In this document: positions 53,396-62,404 of the stretch, piece by piece
Numbering within the stretch: the first letter of the stretch is position 1
How the letters are laid out: each line of letters starts with the position of its first letter
From: Pseudomonadota bacterium
Lineage (GTDB): Bacteria > Myxococcota_A > Polyangia > Polyangiales > Polyangiaceae
NCBI GenBank assembly: GCA_023423895.1
Contig: JAFAER010000013.1
Coordinates: forward strand, 1 to 64,000
Direction of reading: 5' to 3'
DNA length: 64,000 bases
Notes under the pieces: model-generated
What the model was told of the DNA's origin: nothing
Database searches by the model: none
Seen by the model: the letters and a program-made list of their open reading frames with translations, nothing else
Program-made: the position numbers and the translations under genes

Positions 53396-54568
53396 CTACT
53401 TCGTCGCGGCTGCGGCCTGGAGCGCCTGCTGCTGCTGCTGGAGCATCTGCGCGATCGCACGGCTCCGCTCGATCGCGAACTGCTTCACCTCGCGGTTCGA
53501 GGACGTCGCGAGCTTGTTGAGCAGGGCGGTGATCTTCGCCATGTCCTTCGACTGGAAGAGCGCCTCGAAGTAGTTGTGCGCGAGGCGAACGTCTTCCTTC
53601 ATGAGCGCCTCGTGCGGAGCGAGGAGCTTCACGACCTCGTCGATCTTGCCGGTCTGGCCGTAGAGCGCCGAGAGGACGATGAGCGGGATGGGATCGGTCG
53701 GGTTGCGATCGACGCCCTTCTTCGCGAACGTGATCGCCTTCTCGCGGGTGTTCTCGTCGTTGGCGTAGAAGCCCTGCAGCGCAACGTAGGGAGCGGCGGT
53801 CTTCGCGTTGACCGGTGCGCTCGCGAGCTCCTCGATCTGACGAACCGCCTTCTCCTCGCTCTCCGACTCCTTGATGAAGTTGAAGAGGTACGCCCAGGCG
53901 TCGACGTTGCCCGGCTGGATCTGGATCGCGCGCTCGACCGACTCGCGCTCGCTCTTCCCGTCGCCCTTCGCCTTGAACAGCTTCGCGAGGTGGAGGCTCG
54001 GGTACGGGTTGTCCTTCATCAGGTTCTGGGCGCCCTTGAGGGTACCCTCGGCCTTGTCGAGCTTCTCCTGCGCGAGCTGCGCGACGCCGAGACCGAGCCA
54101 GTCGTTGCCGTCACCGCCGCGCGCGACGATCTTCGCGAGGACCGCCTCCGCCTTGTCGTGGCGGTTGTACTTCATGAGCTCCTGAGCGTAGATGCGCCCG
54201 CGATCGAGATCGTCCTGGCTGTCCTTCCAGTGCTTCTCGAGACCGCCGAGGAGATCCTCGAGGCCGATGGCGATCGGCCGGCCCTGCTCGTCCTGCACCT
54301 GCACGGCGGGGCCGTTGAAGCCGAGCAGCTTCCAGACCTGCTCCATCGTCAGGGCGACCGGACCGTCGACGACCTGCTTCTCGACAGGCTGGCCGTTCGG
54401 ACCGAGCGGGATGAGGACCATCGCGTTGCCCGGCACGCCGTTCGGGAACGCGGTGATCGGCGCGAGGATGGCAGCGCCACCTTGGATGGCGACGGCGCCC
54501 TCGCCCTCGGGCGGACCGCCGGCAGCGTTGGGGTTTTGCAGGTTCGGCTGAGGAGTGGACTGGCTCAT
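53396..54568 (-). CDS. TPR-repeat protein with Gln/Pro-rich N-terminus
   Basis: 390 residues, no signal peptide or membrane helix, so cytosolic. Residues 1-60 are low complexity (Gln, Pro, Gly, Asn). From about residue 110 to 340 helical pairs of the tetratricopeptide type are visible, for example HDKAEAVLAKIVARGGDGND and PYPSLHLAKLFKAKGDGKSE, followed by NREVKQFAIERSRAIAQML and a Gln-rich end. TPR proteins usually act as interaction scaffolds; the partner is unknown. It ends at a strong terminator. It is separated by 234 bases from the TonB-receptor gene upstream on the same strand. Confidence 0.8.
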   Translation of the reverse strand: MSQSTPQPNLQNPNAAGGPPEGEGAVAIQGGAAILAPITAFPNGVPGNAMVLIPLGPNGQPVEKQVVDGPVALTMEQVWKLLGFNGPAVQVQDEQGRPIAIGLEDLLGGLEKHWKDSQDDLDRGRIYAQELMKYNRHDKAEAVLAKIVARGGDGNDWLGLGVAQLAQEKLDKAEGTLKGAQNLMKDNPYPSLHLAKLFKAKGDGKSERESVERAIQIQPGNVDAWAYLFNFIKESESEEKAVRQIEELASAPVNAKTAAPYVALQGFYANDENTREKAITFAKKGVDRNPTDPIPLIVLSALYGQTGKIDEVVKLLAPHEALMKEDVRLAHNYFEALFQSKDMAKITALLNKLATSSNREVKQFAIERSRAIAQMLQQQQQALQAAAATK

Positions 54569-54802
54569 GGGAAGGGCGCGGACCGTAGCACGGAAGCTTT
54601 CGAGCGTCGCCGGTCACGCCCGAGAGAAGCAGCGCCTGCCGCCGCACCGCAAAGAGCCCTGCTGTTCTCGCTGGATGCCGGAGGCGGTCCGGGTGAGACG
54701 GCCGCGAGACGGGCGCAGGAATGCGGTCAGTGGTTGAACGCGCCGGCCATGAAAGAAGAGCCCTGGATCTTCTGATCTCGACGGTCGCCGCCCCTTGCTC
54801 GC

Positions 54803-56917
54803 TCACCGCTCGTCCGTCGTCCAGCGCACGCTGACGAGGACGCGACGACCCGGGAGCGGGTACTCGAACTGGTCGCCGACCGGTGCCCTCACCGGTCCTC
54901 CGAGCGCCCCCGGATATTCGGCGACGCGCAGGTCGAAGATGTTCCGCACGTCGAACGTCGTCGACAGGCCACGCACGCCGGGGATCGCAACACGCACGCC
55001 CGCGCCGTGAAAGACGCGGAGAGGGACCTCGATGTTGTCGGTCGTGTCCGTGAGGATGCCTTCCACGAGATCGAGGCCGTAACGGACGCGCACCGGCCCG
55101 CGTGAAAACGCGAGGTCGGCGACGAAGTCGTGTGCAGGTCGACCAGGCAGCGGAGGGCGGACGCACTCCGTACCGACGTACCGGCATGCGCTTTCGTTCG
55201 CCGTCGCGAGGCCCGTGTACGAGACGCGTGCCTCGAATCCGAAGGCGACCGCCCGCACGGCGCTCTCGATCCCGAACAGGCGGGCGCGGCCGATGTTCGT
55301 CGCGCGCGCGCGTCCGGTAGCTCCCGCATAGACGTACGTGATCAGGTCCTCGGCCCACGTCGCGAAGGTCGCCGTCTCGGCATGCAGCTGGAGGCGCCCG
55401 AGCCGCCGCGTGATGCGCGCGCCCAGGTCCACCGTCGTCGCAGACTCCGGCTTCAGACCGGGGTCGCCGATGAACGCGCCGCGATTGCCGTAGCGCTCGA
55501 CGAAGCTCGGTGGGCGCGCGACGAAGCCGCCGTGCGTGGCGACGATCACGGGGCCGATCGGCAGCTCGACGCCGACATGCCCGGTCGGTCGCTGCTCGAC
55601 CCGGCTCGTGCCGTCGTCGGCGGAGTCCAGCCACATGTCGCCGCGACCGCTCGCGGCGAGCGTCAATGTGTCCGCGATGCGCGTGCTCGCATCGAGCGCG
55701 ATGCCGCCGTTCGTCCGGCGCGCGCTCGGTGGCGCGACGCCGTCGAGCCACGTGCCCGGCGCATACCGTTCGGCGCTACCGTCGATACGAAGCTCGATGC
55801 TGGAGAGCTCCGACGCTTGCCCGCGCCAGCCCGTGCTGCCGCCCGCAGCGATGATCGCGTCGTTGGTCTCGATCGGACCGGCGCGGCGCGGAGCGAACGG
55901 GTGATCGCGGAGCGAAAGACCTTCACGCCTGCCCCACGCGCGGACGCCGAAGGTTCCGCTCGTGCCCGTCGGGAGCGTGAGCTCGAGCGCGGATACGAGA
56001 CGCGACGATTCGAGGCGCTGAAATGGCGTCGGGTACGTGTGCGACCCCGGGATGTGCTGGCGGCGCGCCTGAGCAAGGCCGGTCACCGTGAGGGCGCCGG
56101 TCTGCGTCGGGCCGAAGCGCACGGGAAGCGCGACCGAGACGAGCCCTGCGGCGGCTTCGTGGCCTGCGTTCCGGCGCGTCGTGTAGATGTCCTTCCCCTC
56201 GTCGCGCGTGGCCTGCCGGTCGAGGTACTCGAAGTCGTCATCCGAGCGAGACGCGCTGACCCCGGTGGCCACCCGCACGCCGTCGGGCTCGCCGCGCACA
56301 TCGCCGATCCGGAGGCGGCGCGCGCCGAAGGCGCCGACGGCCGTCCACACCTCGGTCTTCGCCCGCGTGCGTGGTGACGGCGGATCGATCACGAGCGTCC
56401 CGCCGAGCGAACCTCGACCGAGCGCGGCGGGCGCAAACGTGCGGTGCACGCGAGCCTGCGCGCCTGGCCAGAGCGGGAGCGTCGAGAGGTCGAGCATGGG
56501 GTCTGCGCCGCCGGTGAGCGGCACACCGGCCAGATAGATCGCGACTTGAGAAGAGCTCGACCCACGAATGGAGAGCGTCGCGAAGGAGTCATCGGCCCCG
56601 AGCCTCCGCACGTGCACGCCGGGAAGCGGCTCGATCAGGCTCGCGGCGTCGGTGATCTCGCGAGGAGCGTCCTCGATTCGCGTGCGGGAGACGAAGCCAC
56701 CGACCTGGCGCCCGCGGACGAGCACCTCGTCTCCTGCTTCTCCTTCTCCTTCACGTTCTCCTCCGTCAGCGGCTCTGCCCTGACTCGATGCTGCATCGTC
56801 CGCTCGAGCGTTCGACGCGGCGGCGAGCACGAAGGCTGCGACCAGCGCCGCCGGCGCGAAGCGCGCGCCATGCGCGGACATCCGACACGCGGACATCGAC
56901 GAGCGCAGGGCGGGCAT
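54803..56917 (-). CDS. TonB-dependent outer-membrane receptor
   Basis: 704 residues. ATG at 56917 is used; ATGs at 56896 and 56881 are equally good before the signal peptide (LVAAFVLAAASNARADD). The plug domain is visible as AASLIEPLPGVHVRRLGADD, then SFATLSIRGSSSSQVAIYLAGVPL; the rest is beta-barrel with alternating aromatic and glycine strands, ending RVLVSVRWTTDER. It imports a scarce ligand (iron chelate, haem, cobalamin or sugar) with TonB energy. No TonB, ExbB/D or ABC genes are adjacent; the orphan FecCD-type permease at about 47 kb could serve the same ligand. No cobalamin riboswitch was seen upstream. Confidence 0.92.
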   Translation of the reverse strand: MPALRSSMSACRMSAHGARFAPAALVAAFVLAAASNARADDAASSQGRAADGGEREGEGEAGDEVLVRGRQVGGFVSRTRIEDAPREITDAASLIEPLPGVHVRRLGADDSFATLSIRGSSSSQVAIYLAGVPLTGGADPMLDLSTLPLWPGAQARVHRTFAPAALGRGSLGGTLVIDPPSPRTRAKTEVWTAVGAFGARRLRIGDVRGEPDGVRVATGVSASRSDDDFEYLDRQATRDEGKDIYTTRRNAGHEAAAGLVSVALPVRFGPTQTGALTVTGLAQARRQHIPGSHTYPTPFQRLESSRLVSALELTLPTGTSGTFGVRAWGRREGLSLRDHPFAPRRAGPIETNDAIIAAGGSTGWRGQASELSSIELRIDGSAERYAPGTWLDGVAPPSARRTNGGIALDASTRIADTLTLAASGRGDMWLDSADDGTSRVEQRPTGHVGVELPIGPVIVATHGGFVARPPSFVERYGNRGAFIGDPGLKPESATTVDLGARITRRLGRLQLHAETATFATWAEDLITYVYAGATGRARATNIGRARLFGIESAVRAVAFGFEARVSYTGLATANESACRYVGTECVRPPLPGRPAHDFVADLAFSRGPVRVRYGLDLVEGILTDTTDNIEVPLRVFHGAGVRVAIPGVRGLSTTFDVRNIFDLRVAEYPGALGGPVRAPVGDQFEYPLPGRRVLVSVRWTTDER

Positions 56918-57275
56918 ACGGCCGCTCTACCATGACGCTCGCAGGAAACGGGCTGGAACCATGCCGCTCGCGCGCGCCGTCGCGGCCATGGCGGCCATAC
57001 CGGCCTTCGCGCCCTCGCGCCGTCGCGCCATCGGGCCACGGAACAAGAGCACCCGCATTCTCTTCCCTCTTCGCCGCGGTAGGCTCACGACCCGAGCACG
57101 CAGTCGCTGCGAGGCGAGGCGAGGCGAGGCGAGGCGAGGCGAGGCGAGGCGAGGCGAGGCGAGGCGAGGCGAGGCGAGGCGAGACCAGACGAGACAAGAC
57201 CAGACAGACAAGCGCAGCCGTCGGCGCGGATGCCGCCAGGAAGACGGCTTCCCCAAAGCGAGCTAAGCTCTGACC
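56918..57275. other. Divergent 358-base region containing the GAGGC array
   Basis: Shared upstream region of the TonB receptor and rseP. The dominant feature is a pentamer array at 57111-57210. I see no convincing -35/-10 or -24/-12 match, no riboswitch and no gene-like frame that is not caused by the array. Confidence 0.5.
57111..57210 (+). repeat. Tandem pentamer array (GAGGC)14 plus degenerate units
   Basis: Fourteen perfect GAGGC copies (57111-57180) are followed by about six decayed units of the form GAGAC, CAGAC or AAGAC (57181-57210). The array ends 65 bases before rseP. A 5-bp unit rotates through all reading frames, so it does not encode a repeat peptide; it keeps every frame free of stops and creates spurious long frames. 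Copy-number slippage could change promoter spacing or leader structure. Confidence 0.95.
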
Positions 57276-58316
57276 ATGTCCGTTGCGTACGCCCTGATCG
57301 CCATCCTCGGGCTTGCGGTCCTGATGGTGGTCCATGAAGGCGGGCACTATCTCGCCGCACGCCGTTTCGGCATGCGCGTGACGAAGTTCTCGATTGGCTT
57401 CGGCCCTACTCTCTGGAAACACCGGCCGAAGGGCAGCCCGACGACCTTCCAGGTCGCGATCATCCCGTTCCTGGCGTACGTGCAGATCGCGGGGCTGAAC
57501 CCTTACGAGGAGATCGATCCGAAAGATCCGGAGAGCTACGCGAACGCGTCGCTCTGGGCGCGCATCGTCACGATCTCCGCCGGCTCGCTCGCGAACTACC
57601 TGTTCGCATCCATCCTCATGTTCTTCGGTTTCCTCCTCGGAGGGAACCAGGTCGTCGACGAGACGAGCATGCGCGTGAGCATCGCGCCGGATGGTCCGGC
57701 TGCGCAGGTCGGCGTGCAGAAAGGCGATCGCATCGTCTCCGTGAACGGCGAGAGCATCCGCGACTGGGACCACCTGAAGCAGGTCGTCGGCGCCCATCCC
57801 GGTGAGAAGGTCGACGTGGAAATCGAGCGTGGCTCCGAGCGCCTCCACGTCTTCCCGACCCCGATCGCGGAGGGAGAGACGAAGGGCAAGATCCTCGTCG
57901 GGCCGTACGCCTCTTGGCAACCCGTCACGGCGAGCCAGGCCGCGGTGCTGAGCGTCACCGAGCCGCCGAAGGTCGTCTACAACCTCGTGAAGGGGCTTGC
58001 CCGCATGATCGCGGGCAAGGAGAAGCCCGAGCTGAGCGGCCCGGTCGGCATCGTGAAAGAGGTCGGCTCTGCGGCAAGGAGCGGCGCGCACGTGTACCTG
58101 AAGATGCTCGGTGCGCTCAGCGCGTACCTCGGCGGCTTCAATCTGCTTCCCCTCCCCGCGCTCGACGGCGGCCGCCTCCTCTTCTTGCTCTTCGAGGCAG
58201 CGTCACGCAGGCGCGCCGACGCGAAGGTCGAGGCGAAGGTCCATGCGATCGGCCTCTTGATGTTCCTCACGCTGATCGCGTTCGTGACGTACACCGAGAT
58301 CATCCCGAAGCGCTGA
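57276..58316 (+). CDS. rseP: RseP-type site-2 metalloprotease (M50) with PDZ domain
   Basis: Intramembrane zinc protease that cuts anti-sigma factors and signal-peptide remnants. Residues 18-26 contain HEGGH in VVHEGGHYLA, the metal-binding motif; the C-terminal NLLPLPALDGGRLLF holds the LDG aspartate. Between them lies one PDZ-like domain (AAQVGVQKGDRIVSVNGESI). About four membrane helices are visible, and the length of 346 residues matches single-PDZ members. The natural target may be an anti-sigma factor of one of the many sigma factors; none is adjacent. Its leader follows the pentamer array. Confidence 0.92.
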   Translation: MSVAYALIAILGLAVLMVVHEGGHYLAARRFGMRVTKFSIGFGPTLWKHRPKGSPTTFQVAIIPFLAYVQIAGLNPYEEIDPKDPESYANASLWARIVTISAGSLANYLFASILMFFGFLLGGNQVVDETSMRVSIAPDGPAAQVGVQKGDRIVSVNGESIRDWDHLKQVVGAHPGEKVDVEIERGSERLHVFPTPIAEGETKGKILVGPYASWQPVTASQAAVLSVTEPPKVVYNLVKGLARMIAGKEKPELSGPVGIVKEVGSAARSGAHVYLKMLGALSAYLGGFNLLPLPALDGGRLLFLLFEAASRRRADAKVEAKVHAIGLLMFLTLIAFVTYTEIIPKR

Positions 58317-58392
58317 GACGCTGCGGAGCCGATCCGCGCAAGCTGAAATCGACGCCCCGCGCATTGCCGCCTTCAGCAGAGCGCTGATACGC

Positions 58393-58923
58393 ATGCCCGC
58401 CATGCGAACCAGTGCTCTGTTCTGTCTGTTCCTCCTGGGGTGTGGTGGCGGCGCAGCATCGAACCCGCCGCCGACGACGCCCTCGTCTCCCGAAGAGAAG
58501 GCCGCCGATACGAAGGCGGCCGAGCCCACCGCGACGGCTCCGACGGAGTCCAAGCCCGCCGAGATGACGCCGCCGGCGGGCGCGACCCCCGCCACGCCCG
58601 CTGCGGATGTCACCGGTCAGTGGTGTGGCAAGCAGGTCAGCGACGCCGCGAGCTGCAAGGGGGACGAAGTCATGTTCGCCGACCTCAAGATGTCCGGCGA
58701 CGCCGTGACCGGCGAGCTGTGCGAAGCGTACAAGAAAGACTGCATGGCCCTCGAGGCGAGCTCCTTCAAGAGCAACACGCTGGCCTTCGGCTACAAGTTC
58801 AAGCAGGGCACGGGCACCGGCAACTTCCAGCTCGGCGCCGACGGCGTGCTCACGGGGGAGCTGAAGGTGACGAAGGGCAAGAAGGAAGCGACCGTTCCGA
58901 AGAAGCTCTATCGCGTGAAGTGA
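58393..58923 (+). CDS. Small lipoprotein of unknown function
   Basis: 176 residues; ATG at 58402 is an alternative start. The lipoprotein signal ends FLLGCGGG. A Pro/Thr/Lys-rich linker precedes a beta-rich C-terminal part (VTGQWCGKQVSDAASCKGDE, VMFADLKMSGDAVTGELC, LTGELKVTKGKKEAT) with four cysteines. The motif GQWCGK, with a downstream Trp-less sheet, resembles small secreted beta-barrels seen in myxobacteria but no named family. A terminator-like hairpin separates it from the convergent sugar-dehydrogenase gene. Confidence 0.7.
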   Translation: MPAMRTSALFCLFLLGCGGGAASNPPPTTPSSPEEKAADTKAAEPTATAPTESKPAEMTPPAGATPATPAADVTGQWCGKQVSDAASCKGDEVMFADLKMSGDAVTGELCEAYKKDCMALEASSFKSNTLAFGYKFKQGTGTGNFQLGADGVLTGELKVTKGKKEATVPKKLYRVK

Positions 58924-58943
58924 TGCTTGCGTGAAATGGTGGA

Positions 58944-58968
58944 AGAGGCGGTCGCAGTGACCGCCTCT
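58944..58968. terminator. Perfect 10-bp hairpin between convergent genes
   Basis: AGAGGCGGTC and GACCGCCTCT pair over a 5-base loop, 20 bases after the small lipoprotein stop and 10 bases before the opposing stop. Neither strand has a T-tract, but the convergent position and symmetry suit a shared, Rho-assisted terminator. Confidence 0.6.
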
Positions 58969-58977
58969 CCCGCCGGT

Positions 58978-61353
58978 TCAGGGGCAACCCGGAAGCTGAC
59001 GAATCCAATCGTCGATGAGCTTCGTCCCGTCCGGATCGACGACGTGGCGCGCCAGCGGAGGCATGCGTGTCGCGTCCGTCGCGTGGAGGCGGCGGGAGAG
59101 CACCGACGTCTCGGGGGAGCCCGGCGCGATGATCTTCGCGTTCGGGATCCCGAGATCATCGAGCAGGGGCTCCTGACCACACGCCTTCGTGTCCGCGAAG
59201 CTCGTTCCGAAGCGCAGATCGAGACTCGAGCGCGCCGCGCCGCCTTCGGGCCTGTGGCAGCCGCTGCAGTTCGCGTGCAGATACGCTCGCGCGCGAGCGT
59301 CGATCGGCGCGTTGCCGAACGGCGGCGGGTACTCGACGATCTGGTCGATGGTCTTACCCGCCGACAGCATCCCGATGTGCTCCAGCGTCTTCACCTGGTT
59401 CGCGAGCCGGTTCGTGCTCGGATAGACGAAGTCGCCGTCGAGCTGCCCGAGCTCCGGACCGAGCGCACGCCCCGCCGCGACGGTGTGGCAGCGCATACAT
59501 TCGCTCCTGCTCGGGAACGTCCAGGGCGCGCCGCTCGCCAGCGTCTTCGTCTTGCCCGAGGCAAGGAGCTTCGCGTCCTTCTGCGCGTCGTCCCACTCGT
59601 ACGAATAGCCGCCCCAATCACCGTCCTCGTGACGTACGAACAAGCGCGTCTCGACGCGTTTGCCGCCGAACGAGAACGTCTTCATGAGCACGGTCCCGAC
59701 GGGGAAATCGAGGTCGCCGTCGGGCTTCGCGGTGACCGTCTGACCATCCGGGATGGCGAGGAAGCGCTCCTTGTCCGCGCCGTCGCTCCAGAGCGCCGCG
59801 TTCACACCGAACGGCACCAGCCCCTGAGCGGGCTTCGCGGGATCGGCAGGGTCGACGCAGCCCGTCTTCGAGAGCAGGTCCGGGAACGGCGGCGGCGGAG
59901 CACCTCCGTCAGGCGCGTCGCCAGGGACGAGCCGGTACACCTTGTCCTGGAACAGAGCGAGCACGTAGATCTCGCCGTCGGCGTCCTCGGTGAACGTCGA
60001 GAATCCGGCCACGGGACCGTTCTCGTTGATCTTCACCGTCGTCGGCTCGCCCCTGCCCGGATCGAACGACAACGCCCACGCTTCGAGCTGGATGAAGTCG
60101 CCGTAGACGTACGTGCCCTGGAACGCGGGCATCGCCGAGCCGCGATAGACGACGCCGCCGGTGATCGAGCGTGAGTTGGGCGTCGGGTGCTGATGCTCGA
60201 CGAGCGGCTCCATGAGGCCAACCTTCGTCGGGCACACGGCCGGGTCGTTGATCAGGTGGTCGTGTTTGCCCTCGCGACACGGCCATCCGTAGTTCCCGCC
60301 GCGTTCGACCCGGTTGACCTCCTCCCAGGTCGCGTGTCCGACGTCGCCCATCCAGAGCTCGCCGGTGCTGCGGTCGATCGAGATGCGGTACGGATTGCGG
60401 AAGCCGTAGGCGAAGATCTCCGGCTTGCCGCCTCCGTTCTTGAACGGATTGTTTGCAGGGATGCCGTACGTCGCGCCCGCGGGGACGTTGTCGACGTCGA
60501 TGCGCAGGATCTTCCCGAAGAAGACGTTCTTGTTCTGTGCGTTCGCGTCGATCGCGCCGTCACCGAAGCCGATGTAGAGGAGGCCGTCCCTGCCGAAGGC
60601 GAGCCCGCCGCCGTTGTGCTCGAGCCGGGGTCGATCGTAGCCGAGGATCTTCGTGTACGACGTGAACGACGCGCCGTTGTCCGTGCTCGTGAGGTAGCCG
60701 ATCTCCGAGCCGTACATCCCGGCCGTGCTGCCGTCGGTCGTGAAGCTCACGTACGCGCGCCCGTTCTGCGCGAACTTCGGATGGAAGATGAAGTTGAGGA
60801 AGCCGCCCTCGAAGTCCTGATGAATCGGCTTGCCGGCGAGCTGCGCGACGTTCGCCACGATCTGCGGCTCGCCCTGTGGGCTCGAGGCAGAGAATGATCG
60901 GATGACACCGTCTCGCTGCGCGAGGAACCAGCGCGACTTGTCGCCAGGGGGCTGCACGAGCGCCATCGGGCGAGTGATCGTGAGACCGGGGAACGCCTCT
61001 TCGAGCTTCACCGACGCCGTGTTCAGCGGACGCGCAGGCGCCTTGCACGTCGCGTTCGGCGGCCGAACATCGAGGCCGAACTCCGCAGGGACGGGCGGCG
61101 GAGTCGCGCTCCCGTCTCCGCCGTTCGAGCCGGGAGGATTCGTTCCGTCCGCCGCCTTGCCCGGCTTCGGATCATCGTCGGAGCAGGCCGATGCCCACGC
61201 GCCCGTGAGAGCGAGCATGAGCGCCATCGAGGCAACTCGTCGCCAGCGACGGTCGGTCCTACGTTCGGCGGTGGGTTCGATCGCTCGTTCTCGGGTGCGA
61301 CGGGGCGACGGCGCTCGTCCTCGAGCGCCTCCTGGAAGGTGCGCGTTCGGCAT
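58978..61353 (-). CDS. Glucose/sorbosone dehydrogenase-like and SO2930-type dihaem cytochrome fusion
   Basis: About 791 residues from the ATG at 61353, chosen because it retains the basic n-region (RRTDRRWRRV) before the hydrophobic segment ending AWASAC; ATG at 61227 would leave no positive charge. Residues to about 450 form a glucose/sorbosone dehydrogenase-like propeller: LNFIFHPKFAQNGRAYVSFT, GGGLAFGRDGLLYIGFGDG, GDVGHATWEEVNRVERGGNY. The C-terminal 340 residues match the SO2930/TIGR03806 cytochrome, with haem motifs CMRCH and CSGCH. The redox partner could transfer electrons from sugar oxidation at the periplasmic side. Two-domain fusion in one lipoprotein is notable. Confidence 0.88.
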   Translation of the reverse strand: MPNAHLPGGARGRAPSPRRTRERAIEPTAERRTDRRWRRVASMALMLALTGAWASACSDDDPKPGKAADGTNPPGSNGGDGSATPPPVPAEFGLDVRPPNATCKAPARPLNTASVKLEEAFPGLTITRPMALVQPPGDKSRWFLAQRDGVIRSFSASSPQGEPQIVANVAQLAGKPIHQDFEGGFLNFIFHPKFAQNGRAYVSFTTDGSTAGMYGSEIGYLTSTDNGASFTSYTKILGYDRPRLEHNGGGLAFGRDGLLYIGFGDGAIDANAQNKNVFFGKILRIDVDNVPAGATYGIPANNPFKNGGGKPEIFAYGFRNPYRISIDRSTGELWMGDVGHATWEEVNRVERGGNYGWPCREGKHDHLINDPAVCPTKVGLMEPLVEHQHPTPNSRSITGGVVYRGSAMPAFQGTYVYGDFIQLEAWALSFDPGRGEPTTVKINENGPVAGFSTFTEDADGEIYVLALFQDKVYRLVPGDAPDGGAPPPPFPDLLSKTGCVDPADPAKPAQGLVPFGVNAALWSDGADKERFLAIPDGQTVTAKPDGDLDFPVGTVLMKTFSFGGKRVETRLFVRHEDGDWGGYSYEWDDAQKDAKLLASGKTKTLASGAPWTFPSRSECMRCHTVAAGRALGPELGQLDGDFVYPSTNRLANQVKTLEHIGMLSAGKTIDQIVEYPPPFGNAPIDARARAYLHANCSGCHRPEGGAARSSLDLRFGTSFADTKACGQEPLLDDLGIPNAKIIAPGSPETSVLSRRLHATDATRMPPLARHVVDPDGTKLIDDWIRQLPGCP

Positions 61354-61360
61354 CGGCCGG

Positions 61361-61372
61361 ATGCTTAAGCAT
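61361..61372. promoter_or_regulatory. 12-bp palindrome upstream of the sugar dehydrogenase-cytochrome gene
   Basis: ATGCTTAAGCAT is its own reverse complement, lies 8 bases before the chosen start codon and is AT-rich against high-GC surroundings. A dimeric regulator site is possible; the flanking bases do not extend the symmetry. Chance cannot be excluded at this length. Confidence 0.35.
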
Positions 61373-61495
61373 GCGGGACGCCACGTCGATGCGACGTGCC
61401 ATCCGCGCGAATTGTTCGGCTGTGACAGCGATCGCGACGTGCACCGCGGCCCGGCGGCGTGTCGCAATCTGTCTCCGTGCGCGCGGTACCGTGGC

Positions 61496-62326
61496 TTACT
61501 TGCGAAGCTTCTGCGCCATCTGTTCGCCGAGCGCTGCGGCGCGCGTGGTCGCTGCCTCCACGGCATCGATCAACGTGCGGCGGAGACCGCCGGATTCGAG
61601 CGTATGGAGGCCCGCGATCGCGGTTCCTCCGGGGCTCGTCACCATATCCTTGAGGCGGCCCGGATGTTCCCCGGTCTCGAGCAAGAGCTTCGCCGATCCG
61701 TAGACGGTCTGCGCCGCGAGCAAGAGGGCGGTGTCGCGATGCAGACCGACCTTCACGCCACCGTCGGCCAGCGCTTCGATCATCAACATCACGTACGCCG
61801 GTCCGCTCCCGGAGAGCCCCGTCACCGCGTCGAGCAGCGACTCGTCGAGCGTGACGACGCGACCGACGGCGGCGAACAGCTCGTGGGCGATCGCGAGGTC
61901 GTCCTCCGTCGCATGCGTGCCTGCCGAGATCGCCGTCGCGCCGGCGTCGACGGTCGCCGGCGTGTTCGGCATCGTGCGAACGACGTGCGCGCCGTCGGGC
62001 AACCGGTCTTCCATCGCGGAGACCGGAACGCCTGCGGCCACGGAGACGACGAGCTGGTCGGCGCGGATCTCCTTGCCGATCGCGCCGAGGACCTTGTCGA
62101 TGACCTGCGGCTTGACGGAGAGGACGACGACGTCGGCGTCGCGCACGAGCTCGTGGTTGTCGGTCGTCGTCCGGATGCCGTGCTTGTCGCGCAGCGTCTG
62201 AAGACGGTCTTCCTTCACGTCACTGACGATGATCTTCTCGGGCGGGACGACCTTCGAGTGGAGGAGTCCTTTCACGAGCGCAGCGGCCATGTTGCCGCCA
62301 CCGATGAAGCCGAGCGTCTTGTCCAT
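61496..62326 (-). CDS. proC: Pyrroline-5-carboxylate reductase
   Basis: Reduces 1-pyrroline-5-carboxylate to L-proline with NAD(P)H, the last step of proline synthesis, in the cytosol. The 276-residue protein has the Rossmann N-terminus FIGGGNMAAALVKGLL, the VVLSVKPQ segment, and the C-terminal TGLSGSGPAYVMLMIEAL and MVTSPGGTAIAGLHTLE, both conserved in ProC. Length is typical. It sits between a TerB-like gene and the sugar dehydrogenase-cytochrome gene on the same strand, without an obvious metabolic partner. Confidence 0.96.
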   Translation of the reverse strand: MDKTLGFIGGGNMAAALVKGLLHSKVVPPEKIIVSDVKEDRLQTLRDKHGIRTTTDNHELVRDADVVVLSVKPQVIDKVLGAIGKEIRADQLVVSVAAGVPVSAMEDRLPDGAHVVRTMPNTPATVDAGATAISAGTHATEDDLAIAHELFAAVGRVVTLDESLLDAVTGLSGSGPAYVMLMIEALADGGVKVGLHRDTALLLAAQTVYGSAKLLLETGEHPGRLKDMVTSPGGTAIAGLHTLESGGLRRTLIDAVEAATTRAAALGEQMAQKLRK

Positions 62327-62404
62327 CGTCTTGTCCGATCCGTTCTCTGGGTCGCTTCGAGGCCGCTTGTGTACGGCCTCGCGTCATCATGCGTCGTGTG
62401 TCGC

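Noticed and set aside
57111..57210. Array considered as CRISPR or as a coding repeat
   Set aside because: There are no spacers, the unit is 5 bp and not a multiple of three, and no cas gene is in the window.
56918..57275. Cobalamin riboswitch upstream of the TonB receptor
   Set aside because: I could not find a B12-box-like element on either strand in the receptor leader, so ligand identity stays open.
56766..58091. A 441-codon minus-strand frame through the pentamer array and rseP
   Set aside because: The 5-bp array removes stops in every frame and joins two antisense stretches; rseP on the other strand is certain.
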